Assembly: GCF_950023065.1 (NCBI RefSeq)
Contig: NC_088678.1
Span: forward strand, 75,425,590 to 75,489,589
Source of the DNA: Planococcus citri
Taxonomy: Eukaryota; Arthropoda; Insecta; Hemiptera; Pseudococcidae
Length of the DNA stretch: 64,000 bases
Direction: 5' to 3'
Positions 34,461 through 45,543 of the stretch are shown one piece after another; the first letter of the stretch is position 1; each line of letters starts with the position of its first letter. Both the position numbers and the translations under genes were made by a program. Below the pieces are notes generated by a model that saw only the letters and a program-made list of their open reading frames with translations, was not told the origin of the DNA and did not search any database.

Positions 34461-35300
34461 ATTTTCGTTTTTCAAATGCCTTTTTTTTTTTTAGAATTAC
34501 CCATATATTCAAATTATCTATAGATGAAAAAGTTCAATTAAGCTCATTCTATACTCGTAATTTAGAAGGTTTTTCGTAGAGCCCCCCCCCCACTCCCACT
34601 TTAGACACCCTTAAAAAGGAGTTCATGCAGATTTTTTCAAATAAATCGAATAACTTACATTTGATACACACTAGCAAGTGCTCGATAATTTTTCATTCGA
34701 CTTTTCCTGTAACTTTCATACCTAATTGAGCTATTTTGAGCCCAATTCTGAAATTTAACTCTTTAAAAAAACGTTAAAATCACGTTAAGTTTGGCGCAAA
34801 TCGCAGGTTTCTAGTTTTACGGGGGTTCCCAAAATATCGAAATTACGAAAAGGTGGAAAATCGGATTTTTGAGTACCTAGGTACCAGCGCAAAATTTCAT
34901 TGAGCACGAAATTTGGTAGGTTGGAGGTCTTTCAGATACTAATAAACTCAAAAAGCTTTCTAGCGGGGTACGAAGGGGTAGAACTGTCCAAACTTTTCCA
35001 AAAATCAACCCCCCCCCCTCTGATTTTTGTCCTTGAGATCGAAAATATGAAAATTATCACGCATAACGTTGATCGGGTTTAAACAGATATTTTACGCTAA
35101 AAAATGTATTAGAAAATAATATACCTACTTAGTGGTTCCAAAAATTCCTTTTTCTCATTTTCAACTTTGGGAACCCCTGGAGCCCCAAAAATTGTCATTT
35201 TGAGTTACTAACTACATATATTACAACATTTTAAGAATAATCGAGTAGATAACGGTCCGTGTCTGGCCTCAAAAAATGAACTTATCAGGACTCCTCCTAT
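34461..35300. repeat. Repeat-derived DNA replacing the rest of locus 6
   Basis: Contains T-runs, C-runs near 34583 and 35010, and from about 35130 a block ('ggaacccctggagccccaaaa', 'gaacttatcaggactcctcc') that resembles each arm of the foldback element at 53310-53865. No coding region. Confidence 0.5.
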
Positions 35301-35309
35301 CTCAAAACT

Positions 35310-35630
35310 TCTACCCCCTGAACTATGACTCTTCGAATCGATTCCGACCATTTTCAAGTCAATCTAAAGCCTTTAGAAAACGTTGACCTTTTTTGAGCGA
35401 ATCTTAAATCGCTGCAGAAGGAGTTGTAATCAACTTCGACAGCTGGAAATTAAATCCTGCCATGAGTGTGTGATTTCGAATGAAAATTATAGTTTTAAAT
35501 TCGCTGGAGAAAACTCAAATTTTTCCGAAGGCTCCAGGTTGGCCTGAAAATGATAGGAATGAATTCGGGGAACTTTTAAGAAATTTTTTCGAGAATTGAC
35601 GATTCATCTGAGACATCCAACTTATAGAAA
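35310..35630. repeat. Third copy of the 28500-28880 repeat
   Basis: Carries 'taccccctgaactatgactc', 'ttcgaatcgattccgacca', 'ttcgacagctggaaatta', 'attcatctgagacatccaac'. Upstream of locus 7. Confidence 0.65.
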
Positions 35631-35961
35631 TACACTATTCAACACCTATACTCGGATTTGTGATCTGTTAGAATTTTAATTCCTTTTTTTTTTCATACAG
35701 TCCGATTTTTTCGTTGTGCATTTTTAATTTTTATACTTTATCAAGAACGTAGAATGCTACACATTATCAACTACTGCATTCCTGAAATAATCCGTGTAAA
35801 AAATTAGCAACGGAAGCTAGTTTATTTTCTCATTTCCTCATAAAAGTTGAAAATACGGATTAATCTCGCTTTTAAAATGAACGATTCGTGATAAAATACT
35901 GACAATGCGATATTCAAAATCACTCTCTGTTGATAAAAATATGGATAACAATAATAACTCT

Positions 35962-36032
35962 GAACCAGTAGATGGCCGAAATTGATCGCGAAATAACGCT
36001 CTTCTGTGAAAATTTTCGCGTGATATGTAAGT
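35962..36032 (+). promoter_or_regulatory. Conserved 5' block of receptor locus 7
   Basis: GAACCAGTAGATGGCCGAAA, then TTGATCGCGAAATAACGCTC, then TTTTCGCGTGATATGTAAG. Function inferred. Confidence 0.4.
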
Positions 36033-36279
36033 GTTAAACATGCAAAAATCATAGCTTCGAAACATTTGCATAATTTTCGATCAACTCGCATTGGATTGCG
36101 TAGTTAAATTTTGAAAATTGATCGTCATTCAGGTACCTACCTATTACCACAATTTAGTACCTATTTAAAAATTGTTGCTTGCTTGCAAGGAAACGAAGCG
36201 TCAGCTGGAAGAAAAATCAACGTTCAATGTAAATACAATCATTTATCAATGTGGGAACTTTAGCCTTTGAGCAACCAAA

Positions 36280-37459
36280 ATGCCAACCCAAGAGCCATAT
36301 TGCGTAGGAATAATTCAGGAAATTGGCAATCATTATGAAGAGAATATATATGTAAATATCACCATACCGATATGTTTGGTAGGGATGATCTTGAATCTAC
36401 TCAACGTATTGGTATTAACAAGGAAAACTATGAATTCGTCGCCGAACCTAATACTTGCTCATTTGGCCTTTGTAGATTTTTTATATTTACTAACAGAAAT
36501 TGTAAACTTTTGGATGGATTTCATTCCCCCTAGAAGTGGTTTTGATATCGAAGAGTCTTACATAATGACAATAGTTTTTTGGTACAGCGATATTTCATCA
36601 TCCACGTTTCAGTTTATATCTGCATTTCTGACAGTGCAGTTGGCTGCATGGAGATACATAGCAGTAGTGCATCCGTTGAAGGAACGTCATTGGTGCAACA
36701 AGAAAATGACTCGTAATATCGTGATTGCTGGATACATTGTGTGCTGTGTTTTGTACGCTATACCCTATCATTTATCATTTGATATTGAAGCGAGCACCAT
36801 ACACGGAAAAGCACATTACACAGTCAAATTCGACCGACATCCCACCATGAACTCAATAAGAAACGTCACTTACGGACTAGTGGTCAAATTATTACTATCA
36901 GCTGTGCTAGTAGGACTTACTTCCAGGTGAGTGATACATTACATATAATCAAGGCAGCCAAACAGAAGCAATAATAAAGCTATGTACGGGTCACGTATAT
37001 TGACTTGACTTTTCTTTTTTGATTTTTAGAATCGTTGTTACCTTATTAGCCAGAAAAACTCTTCGCGAAGAATTAACTTCATCGACCAGCTCCCGAAGTA
37101 ATACAAAAAACGCTAAAATGAGACAGGAAACCAATAGATCGACAGCGATATTATTGGCAGTTGCAGCTCTATTTTTCATCGCCGAATTTCCAAGAGGAAT
37201 TCTATGGTTACTGGCAACGATTAATGAAGATGATTGGGACACATGTTACTATTCATTGGTATGGATATTTGAAACGATAATTAATATTAATACATCCATC
37301 ACATTCATGGTTTATTACACTTTGAGTCAGCAATTTAGAACCACATCTAAATCCTTGTTCAGTCGTAACCCGTGTACTAGTGTTTCTCATCAAACACACG
37401 CTCCTCCTGCTTTGGGTGATACCAAGGGAACAAACAGTTTCAAGATGGAGAACTTCTAA
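36280..37459 (+). CDS. MsR-like GPCR locus 7 (group A), intact, 358 aa
   Basis: Exon 1 36280-36926 (donor GTGAGT) and exon 2 37030-37459 (acceptor TTTTAG), 103-bp phase-2 intron. MPTQEPYCVGIIQEIGNHYE; NIT sequon at residue 26; TM1 ~29-46; TM2 ~57-77 with D66; TM3 ~94-121 followed by W124-R125-Y126; TM5 ends KLLLSAVLVGLTSR at the intron; TM6 ~255-279 (AEFPRGILWLL, P270); TM7 ~289-312 (NTSITFMVYY at 303-312) then TLSQQFRTTSKS. ICL3 is basic (ARKTLREEL). The tail ends KMENF: a small frameshift near the stop replaces the WKTSEV-type end of relatives. No cysteine sits 25 residues before R125, nor in ECL2, so the canonical TM3-ECL2 disulfide is absent. Confidence 0.9.
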
Positions 37460-37540
37460 AGTTTAAGTTAGCGGAAATGTACATTCTACTAAAATGTTGA
37501 GGCTTCCTGAAATTTGATGAAAAAAATTCAATGGGAAAAA

Positions 37541-37542
37541 TC

Positions 37543-37574
<32 letters not shown>

Positions 37575-39190
37575 CAATTTAGGTCTCTCCAACAGCGTAA
37601 GCCAATTACAGGAGAGACCGTTTATAGCTAAGAGATAAAACTAAAAAAGACCTGAAAAACTATAACTTACAAAAACAAGAAAAAGAAAAAAAATACCATA
37701 AAAAAACCAGTAAGAAACAAAAGAAACATTAGTACATTATCAATATATATGTAGTTCTTCTCATTGAAAAAAAAAGTAAGATAAGCAAAAAAAGAAAATA
37801 AAAAGTACAAAATCCAATAGAAGAAAAACAAAAGAGTGAGGGCAAAAACCCAAACTTAAGGCAGATAAAAGGGGGGGGGGAGAGGGGAAAATAGAAAAAA
37901 AAGAGAAAAAAAATCTGGGATATGAAATGGCTCATAAACAGCTCCCACTGCATCCACGCTCCCTTTCCCATGCCTTCTCCACCACACGCCTAAAAGCAGA
38001 CCTACCCATACTATAGATATCGGCATCCACACACCTACTGAGGAAAGCGTCAGAGATACCCATGATGTTATTCATAGGGGACACCCTCATCCTAAACGTA
38101 CTGTAATTGTGTAGAGAGAATATTTTTTTTTGCCTGGAGTGGATCTTTGGGGCCCAGAAATTAATTTTTCCCAAAAGGTTACTATCTTTTACATTGCAGT
38201 GGATGAGATCATATAGGAACATCAGTGCAGCTGTCTCTCTTCCCTTTAATAGCAAATCTACTTCAAACCCTTCTAAAAGCTCTTTTTGAGATATATCATG
38301 GGGATAATATTCAAAAGTTTTAAAATATAGGTATTTTAGAAATCTGTTTTGAATTTTTTCAAGCTCTTCCACAAATTTTTTAGTATGAGGGAACCAAATT
38401 AGTACACCAAACTCAACTATAGATCTATAGACACTGCACCTGGGCCCTCCGGGTAAGACATCCAACTGCAGGCAACGGGGAAAAGGGAGGGTTGTGTAGT
38501 CCGGAAGGAACTCCTGGCTGCGCGCGCAGTCATGAGTACCTCGCGTAACTACACAACCCTCCCTTTTCCCTGTTGCCTGCAGAATTGAAGTACAGCGCAG
38601 CCAAAAGCATCCAGCGGGATAAATTGGCATGACACACGTAATTCAGCCAATATGGCCGCTAGTTGGATGTCTTCCTGCAGGTCCAGTGTCTATATATAGA
38701 TCTTACGAACGAGAAGTATAGGACTTTGAGTGTACTTATCCTCTTAAAGTGCACTGAATTTCTGACAACAAAATAGGCCATCCGCCTTGCCTTCGCCAAA
38801 ACAGTATTAATGTGATGTTTGAAGGTAAGTCCCACATCAAGATTTATACCTAGGTCCCGAACAGTGGTCAAGCGACAAAGTTCTTCCTCATTAACTGTGT
38901 AAGTATACTTCAAAACATTTTTTTTTCGAGTGAATGTCATTGTTCCACACTTGGAGATGTTAAGGAACAGTTTATTCTTGATACTCCATTCCACAAACCT
39001 ATCCAAATCTGCTTGAAGACCCTGACAATCCTTTATATCTTCAATTTTCCTGTACATCTTTACATCATCAGCAAAAAGCTGTATTTCTGAATTATGTATC
39101 ACTAGTGGTAGGTCGTTTACAAACAGGAGAAAGAAAAAGGGACCCAAGTTAGAACCCTGAGGGACACCTGATGGACAGGGGTAAATTTTG
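37541..39190 (-). mobile_element. 5'-truncated LINE with (TAAA)n tail, interrupted by a MITE
   Basis: On the minus strand the RT part (39147-38703) reads MGPFFFLLFVNDLPLVIHNS, IQLFADDVKMYRKIEDIKD (motif C, FADD) and LGINLDVGLTFKHHINTVLA. The C-terminal part (38425-37932) has SIVEFGVLIWFPHTKKFVEE and LEKIQNRFLKYLYFKTFEYY. This order is standard for Jockey/CR1-type LINEs after the catalytic core. A 3' UTR rich in A leads to a (TAAA)n tail at about 37545-37576. The 5' half (endonuclease and first RT motifs) is absent. The insertion at 38426-38694 splits it. Confidence 0.78.
38426..38694. mobile_element. 269-bp MITE nested in the LINE, 8-bp TSD
   Basis: Ends TATAGACACTG at 38426 and CAGTGTCTATA at 38694, with direct repeats TATAGATC at 38418-38425 and 38695-38702. 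Inverted pairs continue inside ('gtaagacatccaactgcagg'; 'gggttgtgtagt/actacacaaccc'), so nearly the whole element can fold. The 8-bp duplication suggests hAT. A second family member with the same end ('tatagacactggacctgc') starts at 39357. Confidence 0.82.
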
Positions 39191-39356
39191 GATTTATAAT
39201 TTTTATAAGAAACATATTGGACTCTACTTGTTCTCCTTGTTTAGTGAGACACTTTCGAAATTAATTTTCAAAAACTGAAAAAAATTGGTGATCATTGAAA
39301 AAAGAATTCGATAACTACTTCATATTTCACTTATATATCGATGGGTCATTCCATGC

Positions 39357-39560
39357 TATAGACACTGGACCTGCGTATAAGACAACCAACTGGCAGTCAT
39401 CTTGGCAAAATAACCTGAGTAACGCCAATTTGTGAGAGGAGGGAATAGTGGTTAGAACTGGTGTCAAAAGAGAGATGTTATACCAATTTATATCAAGTAA
39501 TCAGATCAAAAGACCTTACCCAACGTTTTTACCTAAGGACCAAGTAAATTTATGTCACCA
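39357..39560. mobile_element. Partial second copy of the TATAGACACTG MITE family
   Basis: 'ctatagacactggacctgcg' and 'ataagacaaccaactggca' match the terminus of the 38426-38694 element. No opposite end was found within a few hundred bases, so the 3' limit given is arbitrary. Confidence 0.45.
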
Positions 39561-39929
39561 AGAATCGTCATTCCCACACTCACCGATGTAATAATTGAAA
39601 CACGACGCGTAACGTGCAAACCAATTTAATTTAATGAATATATTCAAATTAACCGAGGATTAGCAAATTTTCCGGATGATCACTTGTCGCGAGCTACGAT
39701 GTAATCACATTACAAGATGAAACAGTAATGATAAAGAATTGCTCGAACTCAGTACAAGTACTTCGTTTGTTACCCCCCCGAAGGGAAAAGAGAGAGAAAC
39801 ACAGCTAAGTAGATACACTAGTAGTGTGGCCATATTCCTGCCTATAACAAGTTTTTGAGTTTTTCTCAAAATTCATTTTTCTAAAAAGTGATCAATTTAA
39901 AAAAAATTTTCCATTTGGTACAAACCAAT
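39561..39929. other. Intergenic, nothing recognised
   Basis: No coding or TE signature seen; short C-run near 39773. Confidence 0.4.
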
Positions 39930-40890
39930 AAAAAATGCACTCCTTGTGACTATTTCTAACTGACAAACATTCAAAACAATCAAGACTGTTTGTTAACACT
40001 TTGTATGTACAAAATTTGCTCAAAAAAGGTGGAGTTTTTTGAGATGTACCCTTATAACTCTAAACAACTTGCAATTTTGTTAGGATTTTGAGTTAGGCCA
40101 TTTGCGTTTTTTACAAGATCTAGATAATGTACCCAACTCAAAGGACTGCAAGTGGTTTGCGCACAAATGGGGGAAAACATAACTCGTTTGCGCACAAAAT
40201 TAGAACTCGTTTGCGCACAATATATTTTCCCTCTCACGTTCACAGGCTTAGGACTGTCTGTTTTAGGTGACCCACATTCCGGCTTCCGCAACTTTGATCT
40301 TCAAGAACTTTTGAACGGTAGAAGGTAGAGCTTTTGATAAAAAACCATTTTAAAAATGATAAAATAACAAACGTTTTGCTGTATTAACATACCTATGTGT
40401 TCGTTGAAAATTTTGAGTAATTCTAGTTCAAAGTTCAATATTTACCATCCACAGTTTGTTTTTGCCTTGTTTTTGCAGCTTCAAACTTCTAGAACTTTTG
40501 AATGGTTGCATCGAACATTTTGTTACATGTATTGGGTAATAGAAGTATTCATAAAATCGTCAATTTTTCGCGAAATGACAGGAAATTTCATTGTCTTTAG
40601 TTCGAAACTACATAAAAATCCACCCGAATCCGTAAACAATCGAAAAAATTGCATTTTTTACATGTAAGATTGTATGCATACTTACGTTCTGATAATGTTT
40701 ACATCCGTTGGTTAGAACCAATACGGCGTATGCGTATACTTTCCCTCTCTAGCACTTTAATATCATCATGTGCTGAGATGTAGGTATAGGTACCTACGGT
40801 TGAGAAGGGTCATACAAACCCCAAAAATGCAAAAACGTCAGAATAATTTTTTTTTTGAGATGTAACCTTATTACTCTTGAGGTGCGATTT
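39930..40890. repeat. Interspersed repeat similar to 10960-11400, with an insertion
   Basis: 'ctctaaacaacttgcaatttt', 'attttgagttaggcc' and 'gtacccaactcaaa' match 11130-11290, and 'ccccaaaaatgcaaaaacg' with 'taaccttattac' (40830-40890) matches 11320-11385. The stretch 40140-40790 between the two halves is extra. It includes three near-identical units of 'aactcgtttgcgcacaa' at about 40150-40222. Confidence 0.55.
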
Positions 40891-41805
40891 GATACTTTTT
40901 ACCGACTTTTCTTAAGAAAAGTGGAGTACTGTATTTGTTGCGATGGTGGAAGTTGGGTCGGGGAGTGACTTTTGTTTACGTTTTGAGGGTCTGGGATCAC
41001 GATATGACTATTCCCGAAAATTCAGGTTTCCTTATATAAGGTTTATATATAAATATAGATTTCCCCCATACATTACGCAGCCCATGATATTTCACTGACT
41101 TTTTGCGGACCGACTTGTGTTGGCACTAGCAGGGGCGCGCTTGAATTTTTCCACGTGTTCTCACAGCAGCTTACTGTTGGACCATGAGAAGAAGGTATAT
41201 ACTCCACCAGGTTGGAAAAAGACTCACATTTAGGCTTGTAATTCGATTTTCGATTATTGAGGAGAGCTCCCCACTCAAGTGTATGTTTTTTAGATATTCC
41301 CCAGACTTTTTCCGCCACTAAAAAAATGTTTTCATTGACTTACAGAGAGGTGAGGAGCTCGATTCGCTCGTGTATGTAACGTCAAGTTGATAAAATCAGA
41401 TAATGCAGGTCTTTAGTGGTGTTTTGCCTTATGTACACACTGCGTTGCTTGTTTTTGAATGTCTGTAGTGGTTGAAAACAGAACAGACTTTTTGCAGCCC
41501 AGTACTGGGCTGCAAAAAGTCGTGATGGGCCGCAAAAAGTCTGAGGTTTATCTAGTATGGGCTGCGTAATACCACTTTTCATGTGTATGTATATATACAG
41601 TTGTTCAGGGCCCAAGTGGCATCTTTTTTTGTTGTTGAATGGTAAACTGGCATCTTTTTTACAAACTGGCATCATTTTGCGGATGCCACTTTAACATTGC
41701 TGTTATGTGATATCCTACAGGTCCGTACATTCCAAAAATATGGTTAGTTTGGTGATGCCACTTTACCTGATATACAACCGCCCACACCCCTCAGGTTCAA
41801 AGACA
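40891..41805. other. Intergenic, no recognised gene
   Basis: Short tandem-like strings 'gggctgcaaaaagtc' occur around 41505-41545. Minus-strand open frames at 41073-41318 and 41382-41675 show no motif I recognise; the shared 'TFCGPSR..A/PQKVSEISWAA' end reflects this small repeat. I do not call them genes. Confidence 0.35.
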
Positions 41806-41809
41806 ATGT

Positions 41810-42197
41810 GTGTGGGCGCATACGGAAAGGGACCTACCGACCAAAACGTAAATTTTACAGGAGAGCCGTTTAAAGTTTTGCGCGCGGTTATTTCTCTTGT
41901 TGTTACTGTAAGATTACGTAGGGGTATTCCAACTTCGAAGGTCCTACACTTTACCACACACTCACACACGCCCTCCAATGACCTCTACCGGTCAGATTAT
42001 GCACTGCATTCAAGTTTTTTCGATTATGAATTCTGTCATGGTTCACTTAGAAGCGAAAAATTTCGATGAAATAGGAGTTATTGGCGGGTTTGGGAGGTTC
42101 CATTCGATTCTCTAAGAGTTCCTACAACAATTTCAGGAAAAAAATTTTTTTTCATTTTTTGGTCAGTAGGTCCCTTTTTGTACGCGCCCTCACATAT
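41810..42197. mobile_element. MITE candidate with ~33-bp imperfect TIRs
   Basis: 'tgtgggcgcatacggaaagg' followed by 'gacctaccgacca' near 41813-41843 pairs with 'tggtcagtaggtccc' followed by 'tttttgtacgcgccctcaca' near 42160-42195. Flanking 'atgtg' occurs on both sides but is too short to be decisive. No transposase. Confidence 0.55.
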
Positions 42198-42499
42198 GTG
42201 GTAATGTGGCATCTAGCATGTTTTACAACGTAGCGTGCGTAGCGCGCCATGTTACAGTGCTCCCCTCACGCTACCCGCCTATAAAGGAAGCCCTTTTGTG
42301 CTCGTATGTCATGCGCACATGCGGAGTAGTGCAGCTATACTATTACTTGCTGAAAAATATGTTTGATGGTGAAGATTAGTGAAGATGCCAGTCTCCTGTA
42401 TATATTCTTGGATGCCAGAATACCGTCGAACGACTATTCATATATAACCGGTTTCGGAATTTTCGATTTAATTCGAAAGCTGAAAACTTTTGGGTCGTG

Positions 42500-42935
42500 G
42501 TGATAATTTTGGTTTGTAGGGATGGTAGAGGTCTAGTGATATGCAAAGTTTCATCGAAATTGGTTCAGCCGTTTTCTAGATAATGAATTTTTAAAAAAAG
42601 TTTTAAAAAAGTTTAAAGTTCAATAACCTCGGAAGCTTCGAACTTTTGGAACATGATGATGGTGTCAAAAAATCCGGCTACTAACCTAGTTGTAAGGTAA
42701 TGAATTTGATCAAAATCGGTTGAGCCATTCCTGAGAAATTTCATTTTTAATGAATTTTGTGCAAAGTCACCCTGCAAATTTTGTCGCTCGATAAACGCGG
42801 AAGCTGTGAACTTTTGAAACATGCTGATGATGACAAAATGTCAGGCTAGCATCCAACGGGTGAAATTTTAAATTTCATCGAAATCGGTTCAGCCGTTCTT
42901 GAGAAATTAATTTTTTTATTTAATGATTTTTTCAT
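42500..42935. repeat. Three diverged ~130-bp tandem units
   Basis: Each unit has 'tttcatcgaaat(t/c)ggttcagcc' or 'gatcaaaatcggttgagcc', then 'gttcttgagaaatt', then 'gaacttttg(g/a)aacatgatgatg'. This motif set is widespread in insect repeats. Non-coding. Confidence 0.55.
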
Positions 42936-43179
42936 GTGCCATTTTTACGAAATGAAATTTATCGATTTTCGTATTATTTCGAAATTCGAATATTCGCGGA
43001 TGAATTTTGGAAATTCGAGTTCGACAAAAATTCGAGGATATTTTTATTGATACGATGTACGCGTTTAAACGATACGTTTATCGATCAATTTCATGAAAAT
43101 TTATCGATTTTCTCATTTCAAATAGTTTAGCAACGTATTGTATACCTTTTAAAAATTCATTTTGGTAAAGTTTTGCGGT

Positions 43180-43252
43180 AGCCCTGTGGCGAAGGAATTG
43201 GCTTAGTGAGCGGGAGGTACAAGGTTCAAATCTCACCCCCAGCACAATTTTT
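43180..43252 (+). repeat. tRNA-like sequence (possible SINE head)
   Basis: Contains 'gtggcgaaggaattggctta' and a B-box-like GGTTCAAATCTC. T-arm pairing is poor (two pairs), so a functional tRNA is unlikely. Confidence 0.3.
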
Positions 43253-43259
43253 TTAAAAA

Positions 43260-43860
43260 TTTTTTGAACGATTTTTGACAGAAAATGTTGGAATTTATCG
43301 ATTTTCTTATTTCGAATGTACGTGGATCAATTTTGGACTCAATAATTACTCGAATTATTCGCGAATAATTAACCAAAAATTGATTAAACGGATTTTTGAC
43401 AGAAAATGTTGAAATTTATCGATTTTCTTATTTCAAATGATTTTTGATTTTTGACAGAAAATATTGGAATTTATCGATTTTCTCATTTCGAATGTATGCA
43501 GATCAATTTTGGACTCGATAATTACTGGACAAAAATTAATTAAATGAATCGAGTCGTTTGCGAATGATTCACTAATACGAATCAATTTGTTCGCGAATGA
43601 TTCATCAAAAATTGAGTAAATGAATCGATTCGTTCGCAAACAATTCACTTACACGAATCGATTCGTTCGCGAACGAGTCACTCACACGAATTGATTCGTT
43701 CGCGAACGATTCACTTACACGAATCAATTCGTTCGCGAACGAGTCACTTGTACGAATCGATTCTTTCGCGAACGAGTCACTTATACGAATCAATTCGTTC
43801 GCGAATAATTTAGTAACTATTGATTAACTCATTCGCGAATGATTCACCAAGAAATCAATC
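43260..43860. repeat. 33-bp minisatellite with palindromic TTCGCGAA core
   Basis: From about 43540 to 43830 a 33-bp unit ('gattcgttcgcgaacgagtc' plus 'acttacacgaatc') is repeated with few changes. Because the period is a multiple of three, the minus strand reads as an 11-residue repeat, NESIRVSDSFA, in the open frames 43793-43605 and 43648-43433. Upstream (43260-43540) is a related 'tttatcgattttct(c/t)atttc' repeat. There is no start, splice or family evidence for a real protein. Confidence 0.7.
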
Positions 43861-45334
43861 AATTTATTTACCAAATTGTCAATTGTTTGTAAATGATTCG
43901 ACTGGATTGTAAATAGATCAATTGCTGTAAAAATGTTTCAAAAAAAGTGAATCAATTCGTTCCTAAAAAAATTTTATTCGAAGAAAAGTCGGTCTTCTCA
44001 CGCTAAATGCGTGAGTGTTTTTTTCAAATTAGCTTCAATTTACAATAAATTGTGTCATTTTAACAATTTCCTCAGCAATTTTGAGAAATTTTATAAACGA
44101 TTTGAGCAATTTTTTCAAGAATCAAAAAATTTTAGGACCATTTATTTTCAATTTTTCCAACCTTTTCAATGAATTTTTCACCCATTTTGTAATGGTTAAG
44201 GATATATGGCCACACTGTTGGTTTAACTCCCCTTTACCCTCGGCTCTCCAATGTTGCACGTATTGCAACATTGTATCTTTTCAAAGTATTCCTTTTCTCG
44301 ATCGCATCACGTTTATACGTTCGTGATGTGGTTTCATCAGTTAATTTGTATAATTTCGGTTGAATATAAATGTTTCACACGTTCGCGAAATGTTTCATTT
44401 AATATACTGGTGAGTTTGCTCTAGGTACTAATTATCAAAGGTTCAAGTTTCTATTTCGATTGACCCTGGCAGAGATAGAGATTATAAGGTATGACTCGTA
44501 TGGAAGATAATTAATTCTGTTTCCTACACCTGAAGTAGTTAGTTTAGGCTTACGAGTACTTATCACAAATTCACTGGTTCATCTCTGTTAAATTTAACAG
44601 TTTCTCAATTTTACATTTTTTTATAACTAATTTCTTATATTTTTAAAACACTGCTTTGATTACTTTTTCATATGTTTTTTTCAATTTGTAACAAATGGTG
44701 TCATTTTTCCTGATTTCGCATGAATTGTAAAGAATTTTACCAAGTTTTTGAACAATTTTATCGATATTTTATACAAATTTTGGTAATATTTTTCAAAGCT
44801 AAATTGGTGTAATGAAACTTTTTTTTCAATTAATTGTAAACGTACGAGTATAGTCTCTTTTTAATTGCACAAATTACCGTTTTTTCATCGTAAGAATGGT
44901 TCTTCCTAAATTGTATTATTGTACATAAGTAATTTGACTTATCTGCTTGTGGCATGTGAAATAATTATGTGTCGTTGAGTACCTATACATATTTTTTTAC
45001 CATTCAATATAGAATGTCTGTCGTTGGAGGAATTTTTTGACATGCTTTTGTTTCTTGTCGCTTAGACCTCTTATTTTACTTGTGTCGTGCAACTGCATTC
45101 GCCCTTTTTGTCGTAACGATAAATCATATACCTATTACAAAAAACTACGTAAATTGCTATACACATTATCAACTACTGCATTCCACGGAAGCTGGTTTAT
45201 TTTCTCATTTCCTCTAAAAAATTGAAAATGTGGATTAATCTCGCTTTAAAATGAACGATTCGTGATAAAACCAACAATGTGATATTCGAAATCAGTATCT
45301 GCCGATAAAAATTTGGATAGCAACGATGCACATG
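43861..45334. other. Intergenic upstream of locus 8
   Basis: AT-rich; no TE ends or genes seen. From about 45130 it aligns with the upstream regions of loci 6 and 7 ('ttatcaactactgcattcc', 'ttaatctcgcttt', 'atgaacgattcgtgataaaa'). Confidence 0.45.
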
Positions 45335-45402
45335 AACCAGTAAGTGGCCGAGATGGATCGTGAAATAACGCTCTTTTGTAAGAATGTTCGCGTAATATGT
45401 AC
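45335..45402 (+). promoter_or_regulatory. Conserved 5' block of receptor locus 8
   Basis: GAACCAGTAAGTGGCCGAGA, then CGTGAAATAACGCTC, then TGTTCGCGTAATATGTACC. Function inferred. Confidence 0.4.
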
Positions 45403-45543
45403 CTTTATGTTAAAAACATAGAAATCATAGTTTCGAAACATTGGCATAATTTTCGATTAACTCGCATTTAATCAGCGTAATTGAATTTTGAAAATTGATC
45501 GCTATTCAGGTATCTACCTATATTATTACAATTATTAACCAAA

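Noticed and set aside
34461..34579. Alternative splicing of locus 6 to rescue the receptor (frame 34190-34579)
   Set aside because: No GT donor at the breakpoint and no TM4-TM7 coding sequence before locus 7.
29214..36091. Minus-strand frames at 29214-29515, 33649-33840 and 35822-36091 with similar sequence (FADKRYFANNLGHLLVQIRH type)
   Set aside because: They are antisense readings of the conserved 5' block upstream of loci 5, 6 and 7; similarity is explained by duplication of non-coding DNA.
41073..42069. Possible small genes at 41073-41318, 41382-41675 (-) and 41707-42069 (+)
   Set aside because: No family motif, no splice or start support; partly built from short repeats and MITE TIRs.
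43433..43793. A repetitive protein gene (NESIRVSDSFA repeats)
   Set aside because: Open frame follows from a 33-bp satellite period; no other evidence for expression.
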